Shown here: positions 1 to 5,736 of the stretch, piece by piece
Layout: the number at the start of each line of letters is the position of its first letter
How positions within the stretch are numbered: position 1 is the first letter of the stretch
NCBI GenBank assembly: GCA_964639225.1
Contig: CAZXCK010000203.1
Span: 1-5,736 of the forward strand
DNA length: 5,736 bases
Reading direction: 5' to 3'
Source of the DNA: CAZXCK01 sp964639225
Lineage (GTDB): Bacteria; Chloroflexota; Anaerolineae; Aggregatilineales; Phototrophicaceae
Position numbers and translations under genes: made by a program
The notes under the pieces: generated by a model
What the model was told of the DNA's origin: nothing
Seen by the model: only the letters and a program-made list of their open reading frames with translations
The model's database searches: none

Positions 1-41
1 GCTTCCTGTAGCCTGCTGTAAACAGCTTGTGTTTTAACGCC

Positions 42-60
42 GGGCGGGACCGGTCCGCCC
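42..60. repeat. GC-rich palindromic hairpin downstream of the operon; possible weak terminator
   Basis: GGGC (42-45), GGACC (47-51), GGTCC (52-56) and GCCC (57-60) pair as nine base pairs with one bulged G at 46, with no unpaired loop in the ideal palindrome. It sits about 50 bp after the permease 2 stop, the right place for a terminator. However, the minus strand continues GGCGTTAAAAC, without a clear U tract, so intrinsic termination is doubtful. Its GGGCGG...CCGCCCC arms also resemble the repeat family in the intergenic region. Confidence 0.4.
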
Positions 61-87
61 CTTTACTCCGCTCTTAATTCTTAATCT

Positions 88-103
88 GCTACAGCGCGCC
101 CGG
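88..103. repeat. Fourth, partial copy of the intergenic repeat at the other end of the operon
   Basis: The 16 bases tgctacagcgcgcccg are identical to 5452-5467 and 5490-5505. This copy begins 9 bp beyond the stop codon of permease 2, so copies of the element lie on both sides of the ABC operon, in the same orientation. Only the right part of the repeat unit is recognisable here; the CGTA-GGG left arm is missing. Confidence 0.6.
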
Positions 104-111
104 CCCTCACG

Positions 112-1428
112 TCACTCTTTCTCGTACGGCTTGCCGATCGCCTTCGGCGCGATGGCCCGCCCCACCAGACCCGCCAGCACCACCATCGTCACGATGTATG
201 GCGTCATCTGCACGAACTGCACCGGCACCGCCACGTCCAGCAACTGGAAGCGTGTCGCCAGCGCCTGCGAGAAACCAAACAGCAGACCGCCTGCCGCCGC
301 GCCCAGCGGCGTCCACTTGCCGAAGATCATCGCCGCCAGCGCGATAAAGCCCGTGCCGCCGGTCATGCCGTCGTCGAAGCCGCCCGTCGTCTCCAGCGAG
401 AACCACGCGCCCGCCAGCCCGGCGATCATACCGCCGATGACGACGTTGATATAGCGCCCGCGCAGCACATGGATGCCCAGCGTGTCCGCCGCATGCGGAT
501 TCTCGCCGATGGCCCGCGTGCGCAGCCCCCAGCGTGTGTAAAACAGCATGATGTGCGTCACAGCCACCAGGATAAACATGCTGAAGAACACCGGCCTGCC
601 GGTGAACAGCATCTCGCCCAGCACCGGAATCTCCGACAGCACCGGCACGCGGGCGATGGCGAACGTCTCGAACGAGGCGTCGGCGCTCAACAGCACCTCG
701 CGCCGCATGAAGGCCGTCAGCCCCAGCGCCAGGATGTTGATGACCGTACCGCTGATGATCTGGTCCGTCTTGAACGTCACCGACAGCCACGCATGCAGCA
801 GCGCCATCAGCCCGCCCGCCAGAATCGACACCACCAGGCCGATATACAGCCCCTGCTGGCCGGGGAAGCTGGCCGTCACGAACGTATAAGCCACAAAGCC
901 GAAGCAGGCGCCGGTCAGCATCATGCCCTCGATGGCGATGTTGACCACGCCGCTCCGCTCGCACCAGATGCCCGCCATCGCCCCGATCACAATCGGCGTC
1001 GCCAGCCGGAAGCTGGCCGCCAGCATCGAGACCATATTCGTGCTCTGGTTGGCCGCCGCCAGAATCAGCACGGTGGGGATAATCAGCACGCCGTTGAGAA
1101 TCAGCCAGCCGGTTTTGATGCGCCCGGCATGGCGAAACGTCAGCGGCAGCAGCCCGAAAATGCCGCTGGCGATGTAGATCACCGCCACCACCACCGCATA
1201 GCCGACCGTCGGCACCGCCAGGTCAAACGACAGGTCAGGGTTGCTGTGCGGAAAGCGCATCGTCGAGACGACATCGCCGCCCACCTGGTTGGGTGTCGTC
1301 AGCAGAATGATGGCCCCCACCAGCACAAAGAACACGGAGAAGATGCCCGTCCGCGTGATTTTGACCCGGTCGCGCCAGGTCGTCTCGCGAGCGTGCAGAG
1401 AGTCGGGTGTCGTAGTAATACTGGCCAT
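112..1428 (-). CDS. ABC transporter permease 2, nucleoside/BMP-type (NupQ/YufQ-like), N-terminally extended
   Basis: Second inner-membrane channel subunit, 438 residues; relatives are usually about 310-320. The family core starts near residue 131. It shows SFRLATPIVIGAMAGIW (139-155), CERSGVVNIAIEGMMLTGA (156-174), TDQIISGTVINILALGLT (221-238), the ATPase-coupling segment RTRAIGENPHAADTLGI (303-319) and GFIALAAMIFGKWTPLGA (360-377). These are the counterparts of the permease 1 hallmarks and are diagnostic of the paired permeases in this transporter class. Residues 1-130 are additional and contain hydrophobic stretches at about 29-45, 73-93 and 107-127. They include a basic, probably cytoplasmic start (WRDRVKITR) and a connecting loop rich in polar residues (46-70). 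The start at 1428 lies 6 bp after the permease 1 stop, and the GGGGGGA run at the end of that gene (from 1438 upward) can serve as ribosome-binding site. Last gene of the operon in view. Confidence 0.94.
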   Translation of the reverse strand: MASITTTPDSLHARETTWRDRVKITRTGIFSVFFVLVGAIILLTTPNQVGGDVVSTMRFPHSNPDLSFDLAVPTVGYAVVVAVIYIASGIFGLLPLTFRHAGRIKTGWLILNGVLIIPTVLILAAANQSTNMVSMLAASFRLATPIVIGAMAGIWCERSGVVNIAIEGMMLTGACFGFVAYTFVTASFPGQQGLYIGLVVSILAGGLMALLHAWLSVTFKTDQIISGTVINILALGLTAFMRREVLLSADASFETFAIARVPVLSEIPVLGEMLFTGRPVFFSMFILVAVTHIMLFYTRWGLRTRAIGENPHAADTLGIHVLRGRYINVVIGGMIAGLAGAWFSLETTGGFDDGMTGGTGFIALAAMIFGKWTPLGAAAGGLLFGFSQALATRFQLLDVAVPVQFVQMTPYIVTMVVLAGLVGRAIAPKAIGKPYEKE

Positions 1429-1434
1429 TGGTGG

Positions 1435-3732
1435 TTATCCCCCCCAACCGGTCGAGAACTGCGCCGAGGCTTTCTCCTCTGGCGTCGCTTCAGGAACGCG
1501 CCACAGCGTCCGGATGATGGCGTCTGCGGCGATGAACATGATGATGAGTGCCTGGACGATACGCACCAGGTCAATCGAGATGTCGGCGGTCGCCTGCATC
1601 AGACCGGCCCCACTCAGCAGGCCGCCCCACAGAATACCCGCCGGGATGATGTTGCGCGGGTTGTTGCGCGCCAGCAGCGCCACCGCGATGCTGTCGAAGC
1701 CCAGCCCGGCGAAGAACTCCGGCCAGATGTTGTGCTGCAAGCCGGTGATCTGCACCGTGCCCGCCAGACCAGCCAGCGAACCGCTGATGGTCATCGCCAT
1801 CACGATGTTGAACTTGACGTTCATACCGGCATAGCGCGCCGCGTTGGGGTTGGCGCCCACCGTGCGCAGCTCGAAGCCGGGCGTGGTGCGCTCCAGGAAC
1901 CAGTCCACGAACCACACCGCGAAGATCATGATGACCAGCCCCACATGCAGAATACCCCGCACCGTCATCCAGCTCAGGAACATGCCGCCGATCACCACAA
2001 TCGCCGCGTAGATCAGCGGGCGGATGGCGTATTGCAGACCTTCCTGGATGCGCTCGCGGCGTGCCCACAGCGATACGATCAGCGTCAGCGCACCGGCGGC
2101 GATGAACACCCACGTTTGCAGGTTGTCGAACGTCGGCAGCCGCGCGCTCATGGCGATGAACGGCGTGCGCGGCGTGCTGGCGGTCGTGTCCAGCAGAATA
2201 ATCGGGTCTGTAGACTTGATGAGCCAGTCCACCAGCCGGATGGCGATAAAGTTCAGCATGATGGTGTTAATCACCTCATGCGCCCCCGTATACGCTTTCA
2301 GCAGGCCGGGGATCATGCCCCACAGCGCCCCTCCGATCAGCCCCATCAGAATCACCAGCGGAATATGCAGCAGCCAGGGCAGCTCGGCGAACGGCGACGC
2401 GAAACCCACCCAGGTCGCCAGCACCGCTCCCGCGTAGAGCTGGCCCTCAGCGCCGATGTTGAACAGACCCGCCTTAAAGCCCAGCGCCACCGCCAGACCG
2501 GCGATGATGTACGGAATCGAGCGCGTCAGTGTCTCTTCCAGATTCCCAGGGAAGAACAGCAGCACACCATTGCCCAGCTTCAGATACGCCGCCTGGGCCA
2601 CCGTCCGCGACTCTTCAGCGGAGACGATACGCTCGCGGTAGATGATGTCCGCTGTCGCCGTCTGGTCCGCCGCATACAGGATGCGGTTGTTGGCCCGCTG
2701 CACCACCAGCCCCGTCTCCATGGCGGCGGGCAGTTCCTCGCGCAGTGCCACGCCCACATCCGGATTCGTCAGTACCCGCTCGGCATACAGGCTGTTGACC
2801 AGCCGGAACTCGGCTTCGATCTCCGAGATGTCGTCGATGCCAGCCGCCCGGAAGCGCGCCTCAGCCGCCGCCAGGTCCAGCACGCGCTGCGCGCCGGTCA
2901 GACGGCTGGCGGCCAGCGCATAAATCTCGCCGATCGTCGCCGCGTCGTCGTCATCCGGCGCCAGTCCCAGCTCGCCCAGCACCAGAAACTGCTCGTAGAC
3001 CCGTTCCAGCCGCACGATGCCCAGCTCGTCCGCCAGTTCGAAACCCAGCAGCAGCGTCTCGTCGTCGAAAGCAGCGGCGTCCGGCATCAGCTCGCTGACC
3101 GCCGCCCGCTGCTCCGCGCTCAGTTCGTCGAGCGCGCCCAACTCGGCGGCCAGCTCGTTGAGTTCAGCGCGTGGCACCTCGCCCATGATGACCGCCAGCG
3201 GACCCACCTGCGCCAGCCGTTCCGCGCCGATGTCGCGCATATCCTCTATGCGCATCCCCAGCGCGTCGAAGGCTTCCACGTCGGGTACGGCCTCGCTGCC
3301 CACATAACGCTCGATGACTGCTGCATAGTCGATCACATCCTGCTGGCCAACCGCCAGCAGTTCCTGCGTCTGCCGCGACAGGTTGAGCAGCTCGCGCTGT
3401 TCCACCGTCGCCGTTTCGGCCAGTTGCAGCACCGTATCGACGTTGCTGGTGTCCACCAGATCGTTATAAGCCAGCCCCGCCGCCCCCTCGAACAACGCCG
3501 AATACGCCCGTCCGGCCAGTTGCAGCCCGGCGATGATGTCGCCGTCGGTGCGGGTGAGTACCATCAGCGGAATCGTCAGCACCAGCGCCGTGATGACGGC
3601 GAACACCGGCACCAGCCGCCGCGACATCTGCTGCCACACACGCGCTACCGGAGCCAGCGCCTCCGGTCCCTGCGGCATACGCGGCCCGGACTGGCCGGAG
3701 TCGGCCTCGGGCTGCACGGTTGCCTCAGTCAT
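1435..3732 (-). CDS. ABC transporter permease 1, nucleoside/BMP-type (NupP/YufP-like), with large extracytoplasmic insertion
   Basis: Inner-membrane channel subunit of 765 residues; NupP/YufP relatives are usually about 350. Residues 1-39 are cytoplasmic with basic residues before helix 1 (about 40-60). Family-like sequence resumes at YSALFEGAAG (77-86), but about 300 acidic residues (roughly 92-395) then separate it from the canonical second helix. Core hallmarks follow: GFKAGLFNIGAEGQLYAGA (418-436), VINTIMLNFIA (487-497), the cytoplasmic coupling segment ELRTVGANPNAARYAGM (621-637) that should contact the ATPase, and GLGFDSIAVALLARNNP (677-692). A second insertion (about 541-592) adds two hydrophobic segments before the conserved LERTTPGFELR. 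The frame is open throughout with no sign of a frameshift. The ATG at 3732 overlaps the ATPase stop (ATGACTGA) and is preceded by GAGGGGGTG at 3737-3745, a strong ribosome-binding site. It pairs with permease 2 downstream. The transporter assignment is firm; the role of the insertions is unknown. Confidence 0.93.
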   Translation of the reverse strand: MTEATVQPEADSGQSGPRMPQGPEALAPVARVWQQMSRRLVPVFAVITALVLTIPLMVLTRTDGDIIAGLQLAGRAYSALFEGAAGLAYNDLVDTSNVDTVLQLAETATVEQRELLNLSRQTQELLAVGQQDVIDYAAVIERYVGSEAVPDVEAFDALGMRIEDMRDIGAERLAQVGPLAVIMGEVPRAELNELAAELGALDELSAEQRAAVSELMPDAAAFDDETLLLGFELADELGIVRLERVYEQFLVLGELGLAPDDDDAATIGEIYALAASRLTGAQRVLDLAAAEARFRAAGIDDISEIEAEFRLVNSLYAERVLTNPDVGVALREELPAAMETGLVVQRANNRILYAADQTATADIIYRERIVSAEESRTVAQAAYLKLGNGVLLFFPGNLEETLTRSIPYIIAGLAVALGFKAGLFNIGAEGQLYAGAVLATWVGFASPFAELPWLLHIPLVILMGLIGGALWGMIPGLLKAYTGAHEVINTIMLNFIAIRLVDWLIKSTDPIILLDTTASTPRTPFIAMSARLPTFDNLQTWVFIAAGALTLIVSLWARRERIQEGLQYAIRPLIYAAIVVIGGMFLSWMTVRGILHVGLVIMIFAVWFVDWFLERTTPGFELRTVGANPNAARYAGMNVKFNIVMAMTISGSLAGLAGTVQITGLQHNIWPEFFAGLGFDSIAVALLARNNPRNIIPAGILWGGLLSGAGLMQATADISIDLVRIVQALIIMFIAADAIIRTLWRVPEATPEEKASAQFSTGWGG

Positions 3733-5281
3733 ACGTCACCCCCTCGTTTGTTTCCTGCTGGCCGTCCGGGTGAATCCCGGCCATCAGCAGGCCGATCTGC
3801 TCGCGGTTGGCTTTCTCGGCGGGCACAATGGCGATGATCTCCCCCCGGAACATAACCGCGATACGGTCCGACAACGACAGAATTTCGTCCAGTTCCGTGC
3901 TCACCAGCAGCACGGCGGTCCCCTCGTCGCGCATCCGCACAATCTGCTTGTGGATAAACTCAATCGAGCCGACATCCAGGCCGCGCGTCGGCTGCGCGGC
4001 GATCAGCAGCCGGCTGGGCCGCGAGAACTCCCGCGCCACGATGGCTTTCTGCTGGTTGCCGCCGGAGAGCGCGCTGATCGTGTTGTAGATGTTGGGCGGG
4101 CGCACGTCATACCGCTCGATCAGTTCCTGCGCGTTGTCGCGGATGGCCCGCTCGTTGGCCACAATCCCCCGCGCATACGGCGGTCGATAGTACGATTGCA
4201 GTCGCATGTTGTCCTTAACGCTGAACGTCCCCACCATGCCGTCGTCCTGGCGATCTTCCGGCACATGCGAAACACCCGCCTCGGTGACGCGGCGCGGCCC
4301 GATGTTGGTGATGTCCTGCCCGTTAACAAAGATCGTGCCGCTGGTCGCCAGCCGCAGCCCCGTAATCACCTCGACCAGTTCCGTCTGGCCGTTGCCCTGA
4401 ACGCCAGCCACGCCCATGATCTCGCCCGCCTGCACCGTCAGCGACAGATCGCGCAACACCGTCAGCTTGCGGTCGTCTCGCACCGTCAGGCGGTCGATGG
4501 TCAGCACCGGCTCGCCCGGTTGCGCCGCCGTCTTGTCGACTTCCAGCAGCACCTCGCGCCCCACCATCATCGACGCCAGCGACGCCTGCGTGGACTCGCC
4601 TGGGTCAGCGTGCCCGGCCACTTTGCCCAACCGCAGCACCACAATCTCATCGGCGATTTCCAGCACCTCTTTGAGCTTGTGCGAGATGAAGATGATGCTC
4701 ACGCCCCGGTCCAGCAGCGTCCGCATGATCTCGAACAGCCCTTCGGTTTCCTGCGGCGTGAGCACGGCGGTCGGCTCGTCCAGGATCAGGATTTTCGCCT
4801 GCCGGTACAGCGCCTTCAGGATTTCCACGCGCTGCTGCACGCCCACCGGCAAATCCTCTACCAGCGCGTCCGGGTTCACCTGCAACCCGTATTGGCTGGA
4901 GAGTTCCTCGATGCGCCGCCGGGCCTTGCGCCGGTCCAAAAACGGCCCCCGCACCGACTCCGTGCCGAGCATAATATTCTCCGTGACGGTCAGCACCGGC
5001 ACGAGCTGGAAATGCTGGTGTACCATGCCGATACCCAGCCGGATCGCGTCGTTGGGGTCTTTGATCTCCACCGCCTGCCCATCGACGAGGATTTCGCCCT
5101 CGTCCGGGCTGTACAGGCCGTAGATCATGTTCATCAGTGTGGATTTGCCGGCGCCGTTTTCGCCGAGCAGGCCCAGCACCTGACCCCGCCGCAGTTGTAA
5201 GTCGATGTGGTCATTCGCCAGAACGCCGGGGAATCGCTTCGTGAGTCCGCGCACTTCCAGCACGACCGGGGTATCTTCCAT
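3725..5281 (-). CDS. Dual-cassette ABC transporter ATP-binding protein, nucleoside/BMP-type importer (NupO/YufO-like)
   Basis: Cytoplasmic ATPase of about 518 residues that should energise the two permeases encoded just downstream. It contains two fused nucleotide-binding domains. Domain 1 (about 6-240) has Walker A GENGAGKST (40-48), a Q-loop at Q89 in HQHFQLVP, the family's altered signature LPVGVQQRVEILKAL (144-158), Walker B ILILDEPTAVLTPQE (164-178) and H-loop H201. Domain 2 (about 258-505) has a degenerate Walker A GVQGNGQTE (293-301) lacking the GKS lysine, VPEDRQDDGM (340-349), a good signature LSGGNQQK (405-412), Walker B LLIAAQPTRGLD (425-436) with Q in place of the catalytic E, and STELDE (461-466) in place of the H-loop. 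A degenerate second site is normal in RbsA/YufO-type proteins, so this is not decay. The ATG at 5281 was chosen because a G-rich Shine-Dalgarno precedes it; an in-frame GTG at 5305 would add eight residues but has none. First gene of the operon; its stop overlaps the next start by 8 bp. Substrate unknown. Confidence 0.95.
   Translation of the reverse strand: MEDTPVVLEVRGLTKRFPGVLANDHIDLQLRRGQVLGLLGENGAGKSTLMNMIYGLYSPDEGEILVDGQAVEIKDPNDAIRLGIGMVHQHFQLVPVLTVTENIMLGTESVRGPFLDRRKARRRIEELSSQYGLQVNPDALVEDLPVGVQQRVEILKALYRQAKILILDEPTAVLTPQETEGLFEIMRTLLDRGVSIIFISHKLKEVLEIADEIVVLRLGKVAGHADPGESTQASLASMMVGREVLLEVDKTAAQPGEPVLTIDRLTVRDDRKLTVLRDLSLTVQAGEIMGVAGVQGNGQTELVEVITGLRLATSGTIFVNGQDITNIGPRRVTEAGVSHVPEDRQDDGMVGTFSVKDNMRLQSYYRPPYARGIVANERAIRDNAQELIERYDVRPPNIYNTISALSGGNQQKAIVAREFSRPSRLLIAAQPTRGLDVGSIEFIHKQIVRMRDEGTAVLLVSTELDEILSLSDRIAVMFRGEIIAIVPAEKANREQIGLLMAGIHPDGQQETNEGVTYD
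3737..3745 (-). promoter_or_regulatory. Ribosome-binding site of permease 1 inside the ATPase gene
   Basis: The minus strand reads GAGGGGGTG four bases before the ATG at 3732, close to the consensus AGGAGGTG. It lies within the last codons of the ATPase gene, as expected for translational coupling across the 8-bp ATGACTGA overlap. Confidence 0.75.
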
Positions 5282-5284
5282 GGT

Positions 5285-5292
5285 CTCCCCCC
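5285..5292 (-). promoter_or_regulatory. Ribosome-binding site that sets the ATPase start
   Basis: The minus strand reads GGGGGGAG followed by ACC and the ATG at 5281. This purine run favours 5281 over the upstream in-frame GTG at 5305, which is preceded by a pyrimidine-rich stretch without a Shine-Dalgarno. Confidence 0.7.
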
Positions 5293-5326
5293 GATACCAA
5301 AACACAGCGAGCAGTTATCTTGGGGA

Positions 5327-5332
5327 AGTATA
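5327..5332 (-). promoter_or_regulatory. Candidate -10 box of the ABC operon promoter
   Basis: The minus strand carries TATACT (five of six to TATAAT) about 46 bases upstream of the ATPase start. That distance fits a 5' leader of roughly 40 bases. No good -35 lies at 16-18 bp; TTGAGA at 5339-5344 is a near-consensus -35 but sits only 6 bp away. The call therefore rests on the -10 alone. Confidence 0.35.
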
Positions 5333-5396
5333 ACCGCTTCTCAAAGTCTGCGAAATGCGGAGTTGCCACCAGTTCATGCCCACCCGCCTCATCCTT

Positions 5397-5505
5397 CGTA
5401 GGGACGCGCTTCTGCGCGTCCACCGCACCGCCACCCATCTTCGTACGGGCGTGCTACAGCGCGCCCGACAGCCTCCTACCGTAAGGCCATGCTACAGCGC
5501 GCCCG
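5397..5505. repeat. Three degenerate copies of a GC-rich hairpin repeat
   Basis: Copies lie at 5397-5421, 5442-5467 and 5480-5505, each starting CGTA and then a G-rich block. Copies 2 and 3 share the exact 16-mer tgctacagcgcgcccg (5452-5467 and 5490-5505, starts 38 bp apart). Copy 1 forms a perfect hairpin, GGACGCGC (5402-5409), loop TTCT, GCGCGTCC (5414-5421). Copy 2 forms CGGGCG (5446-5451), a 10-base loop and CGCCCG (5462-5467). Copies 1 and 2 are also preceded by related sequence (CATCCTTCGTA and CATCTTCGTA). The layout resembles dispersed REP-like intergenic elements. I see no transposase. Confidence 0.6.
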
Positions 5506-5609
5506 CCGCCGCGCTCTGCTCGACTCCCCTCTGCAGGGGTGAGGTCATCCCCACATCAACCCCTAACCCACACACGCGAACACCCGTGCTATCATAATAT
5601 AAACACACT

Positions 5610-5636
5610 GTGCCGCAGCAATCACCACTGCGGCAC
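5610..5636. promoter_or_regulatory. Inverted repeat GTGCCGCAG-N9-CTGCGGCAC, candidate operator or hairpin
   Basis: Perfect 9-bp arms at 5610-5618 and 5628-5636 are separated by 9 bases. The plus-strand 3' side is followed by a run of A rather than T, so it is not a plus-strand intrinsic terminator. The left arm with its flank (TGTGCCGCAGCA, 5609-5620) recurs as TGTGCTGCAGCA at 5648-5659, which favours a protein-binding site over a random hairpin. Confidence 0.4.
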
Positions 5637-5648
5637 CAAAAAAACATT

Positions 5649-5660
5649 GTGCTGCAGCAC
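5649..5660. promoter_or_regulatory. 12-bp perfect palindrome GTGCTGCAGCAC, candidate operator
   Basis: The palindrome directly abuts a TATACT -10 candidate at 5661-5666 and would lie in the -35/-10 spacer of the hydrolase promoter, a classical repressor position. Its half-site matches the arms of the inverted repeat at 5610-5636. Confidence 0.4.
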
Positions 5661-5666
5661 TATACT
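5661..5666 (+). promoter_or_regulatory. Candidate -10 box of the GDSL hydrolase gene
   Basis: TATACT matches TATAAT at five of six positions. It would place transcription start near 5673, giving a leader of about 28 bases that contains the ribosome-binding site at 5689-5694. The -35 position (about 5638-5643) is an A run with no consensus match, so an activator or a different sigma factor would be needed. Confidence 0.35.
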
Positions 5667-5700
5667 GCTGAAAGCCGCACACCAGAACGGAAGGCATATC

Positions 5701-5736
5701 GTGAAGATCGTATTCCTGGGGGACAGTCTGACATGG
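5701..5736 (+). CDS. Start of an SGNH/GDSL-family hydrolase, cut by the window edge
   Basis: Only the first 12 codons are present: VKIVFLGDSLTW, where the GTG start would be read as Met. A short beta strand followed by GDSL at residues 7-10 is the block I motif of SGNH/GDSL esterases and lipases, and its serine is the catalytic nucleophile of that family. The start is supported by GGAAGG at 5689-5694, six bases upstream. No signal peptide precedes the motif, which suggests a cytoplasmic enzyme or domain. It is transcribed divergently from the ABC operon across a 419-bp gap, so joint function is possible but not shown. The other family blocks (Gly, Asn, Ser/His) lie outside the window. Substrate cannot be assigned. 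Confidence 0.75.
   Translation, partial: MKIVFLGDSLTW

Larger units (their letters stand above)
5282..5700. other. Divergent intergenic region between the ABC operon and the GDSL hydrolase gene
   Basis: These 419 bp contain no convincing gene. The right-to-left content is as follows. A plus-strand ribosome-binding site and -10 box lie close to the hydrolase gene. A cluster of inverted GTGCYGCAG sites lies at 5610-5660. An AT-rich patch (around 5591-5606) follows. Next comes a small CCCCT/AGGGG hairpin (5526-5539), then three degenerate hairpin-forming repeat copies (5397-5505), and finally a possible -10 and leader for the ABC operon. The short open frames here have no ribosome-binding sites and no recognisable protein features. 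Confidence 0.7.

Noticed and set aside
107..964. Minus-strand open frame of 285 codons overlapping permease 2 in another frame
   Set aside because: Arg/Gly/Ala-rich, without membrane segments or motifs. The 112-1428 frame carries all permease hallmarks.
469..3837. Plus-strand open frame of 1122 codons antisense to both permeases
   Set aside because: Its product is dominated by His, Gln, Arg and Pro with no recognisable domain. It lies opposite well-supported permease genes with high-GC codon bias, which readily removes stops from one antisense frame.
3725..4400. Decay of the second ATPase domain (missing Walker A Lys, Walker B Glu replaced by Gln, no H-loop His)
   Set aside because: A degenerate second nucleotide site is typical of the RbsA/YufO class of fused ABC ATPases, and the surrounding family sequence is intact.
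3533..5200. Plus-strand open frame of 555 codons antisense to the ATPase
   Set aside because: Same shadow composition (His/Gln/Arg-rich). The opposite strand encodes every ABC ATPase motif in order.
5397..5505. CRISPR array
   Set aside because: Only three degenerate units with unequal spacing (45 and 38 bp) and short, repeat-related gaps. A copy also lies more than 5 kb away, and no cas gene is present.
5355..5597. Short plus-strand open frames in the intergenic region
   Set aside because: They run through the hairpin repeats, have no ribosome-binding site and give low-complexity products.
5610..5640. Intrinsic terminator formed by the GTGCCGCAG hairpin
   Set aside because: On the plus strand the hairpin is followed by A residues, and on the minus strand the T run precedes it instead of following it. 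Shared half-sites nearby favour an operator.

Overview
The window is about 60% GC by eye. Nearly all of it is one minus-strand operon for a nucleoside-type (BMP/NupOPQ, YufOPQ-like) ABC importer. It is read right to left: a dual-cassette ATPase (5281-3725), permease 1 (3732-1435) and permease 2 (1428-112). The first two genes overlap by 8 bp and the last two are 6 bp apart, so they are almost certainly co-transcribed and translationally coupled. The ATPase should power a channel formed by the two permeases, importing nucleosides, purines or a related small solute; the sequence does not identify the substrate. No BMP-type substrate-binding lipoprotein, the usual partner, lies inside the window.

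The ATPase is ordinary for its family, but both permeases are enlarged. Permease 1 is 765 residues where about 350 is usual. About 300 acidic, lysine-free, apparently helical residues are inserted into the extracytoplasmic loop after its first membrane helix, and two extra membrane helices are inserted in the middle of its core. Permease 2 carries about 130 extra N-terminal residues with roughly three additional hydrophobic segments. The extracytoplasmic insertion is the most unusual thing in the window.

To the right is a 419-bp divergent intergenic region (5282-5700). It contains a probable minus-strand -10 box for the operon, three degenerate copies of a hairpin-forming GC-rich repeat (5397-5505), and a cluster of GTGCYGCAG half-sites (5610-5660) that looks like an operator next to a -10 box on the plus strand. 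At 5701 a plus-strand gene begins with a GTG start, a good ribosome-binding site and the GDSL motif of an SGNH hydrolase. It runs off the window after 12 codons. The left 111 bp hold a palindromic GC hairpin and a 16-bp exact copy of the intergenic repeat.

Organism: a high-GC bacterium. The enlarged NupPQ-like permeases, the hairpin-forming intergenic repeats and the adjacent GDSL hydrolase suggest a member of the Chloroflexota (an Anaerolineae-like lineage). This is inference from style, not from a marker gene.
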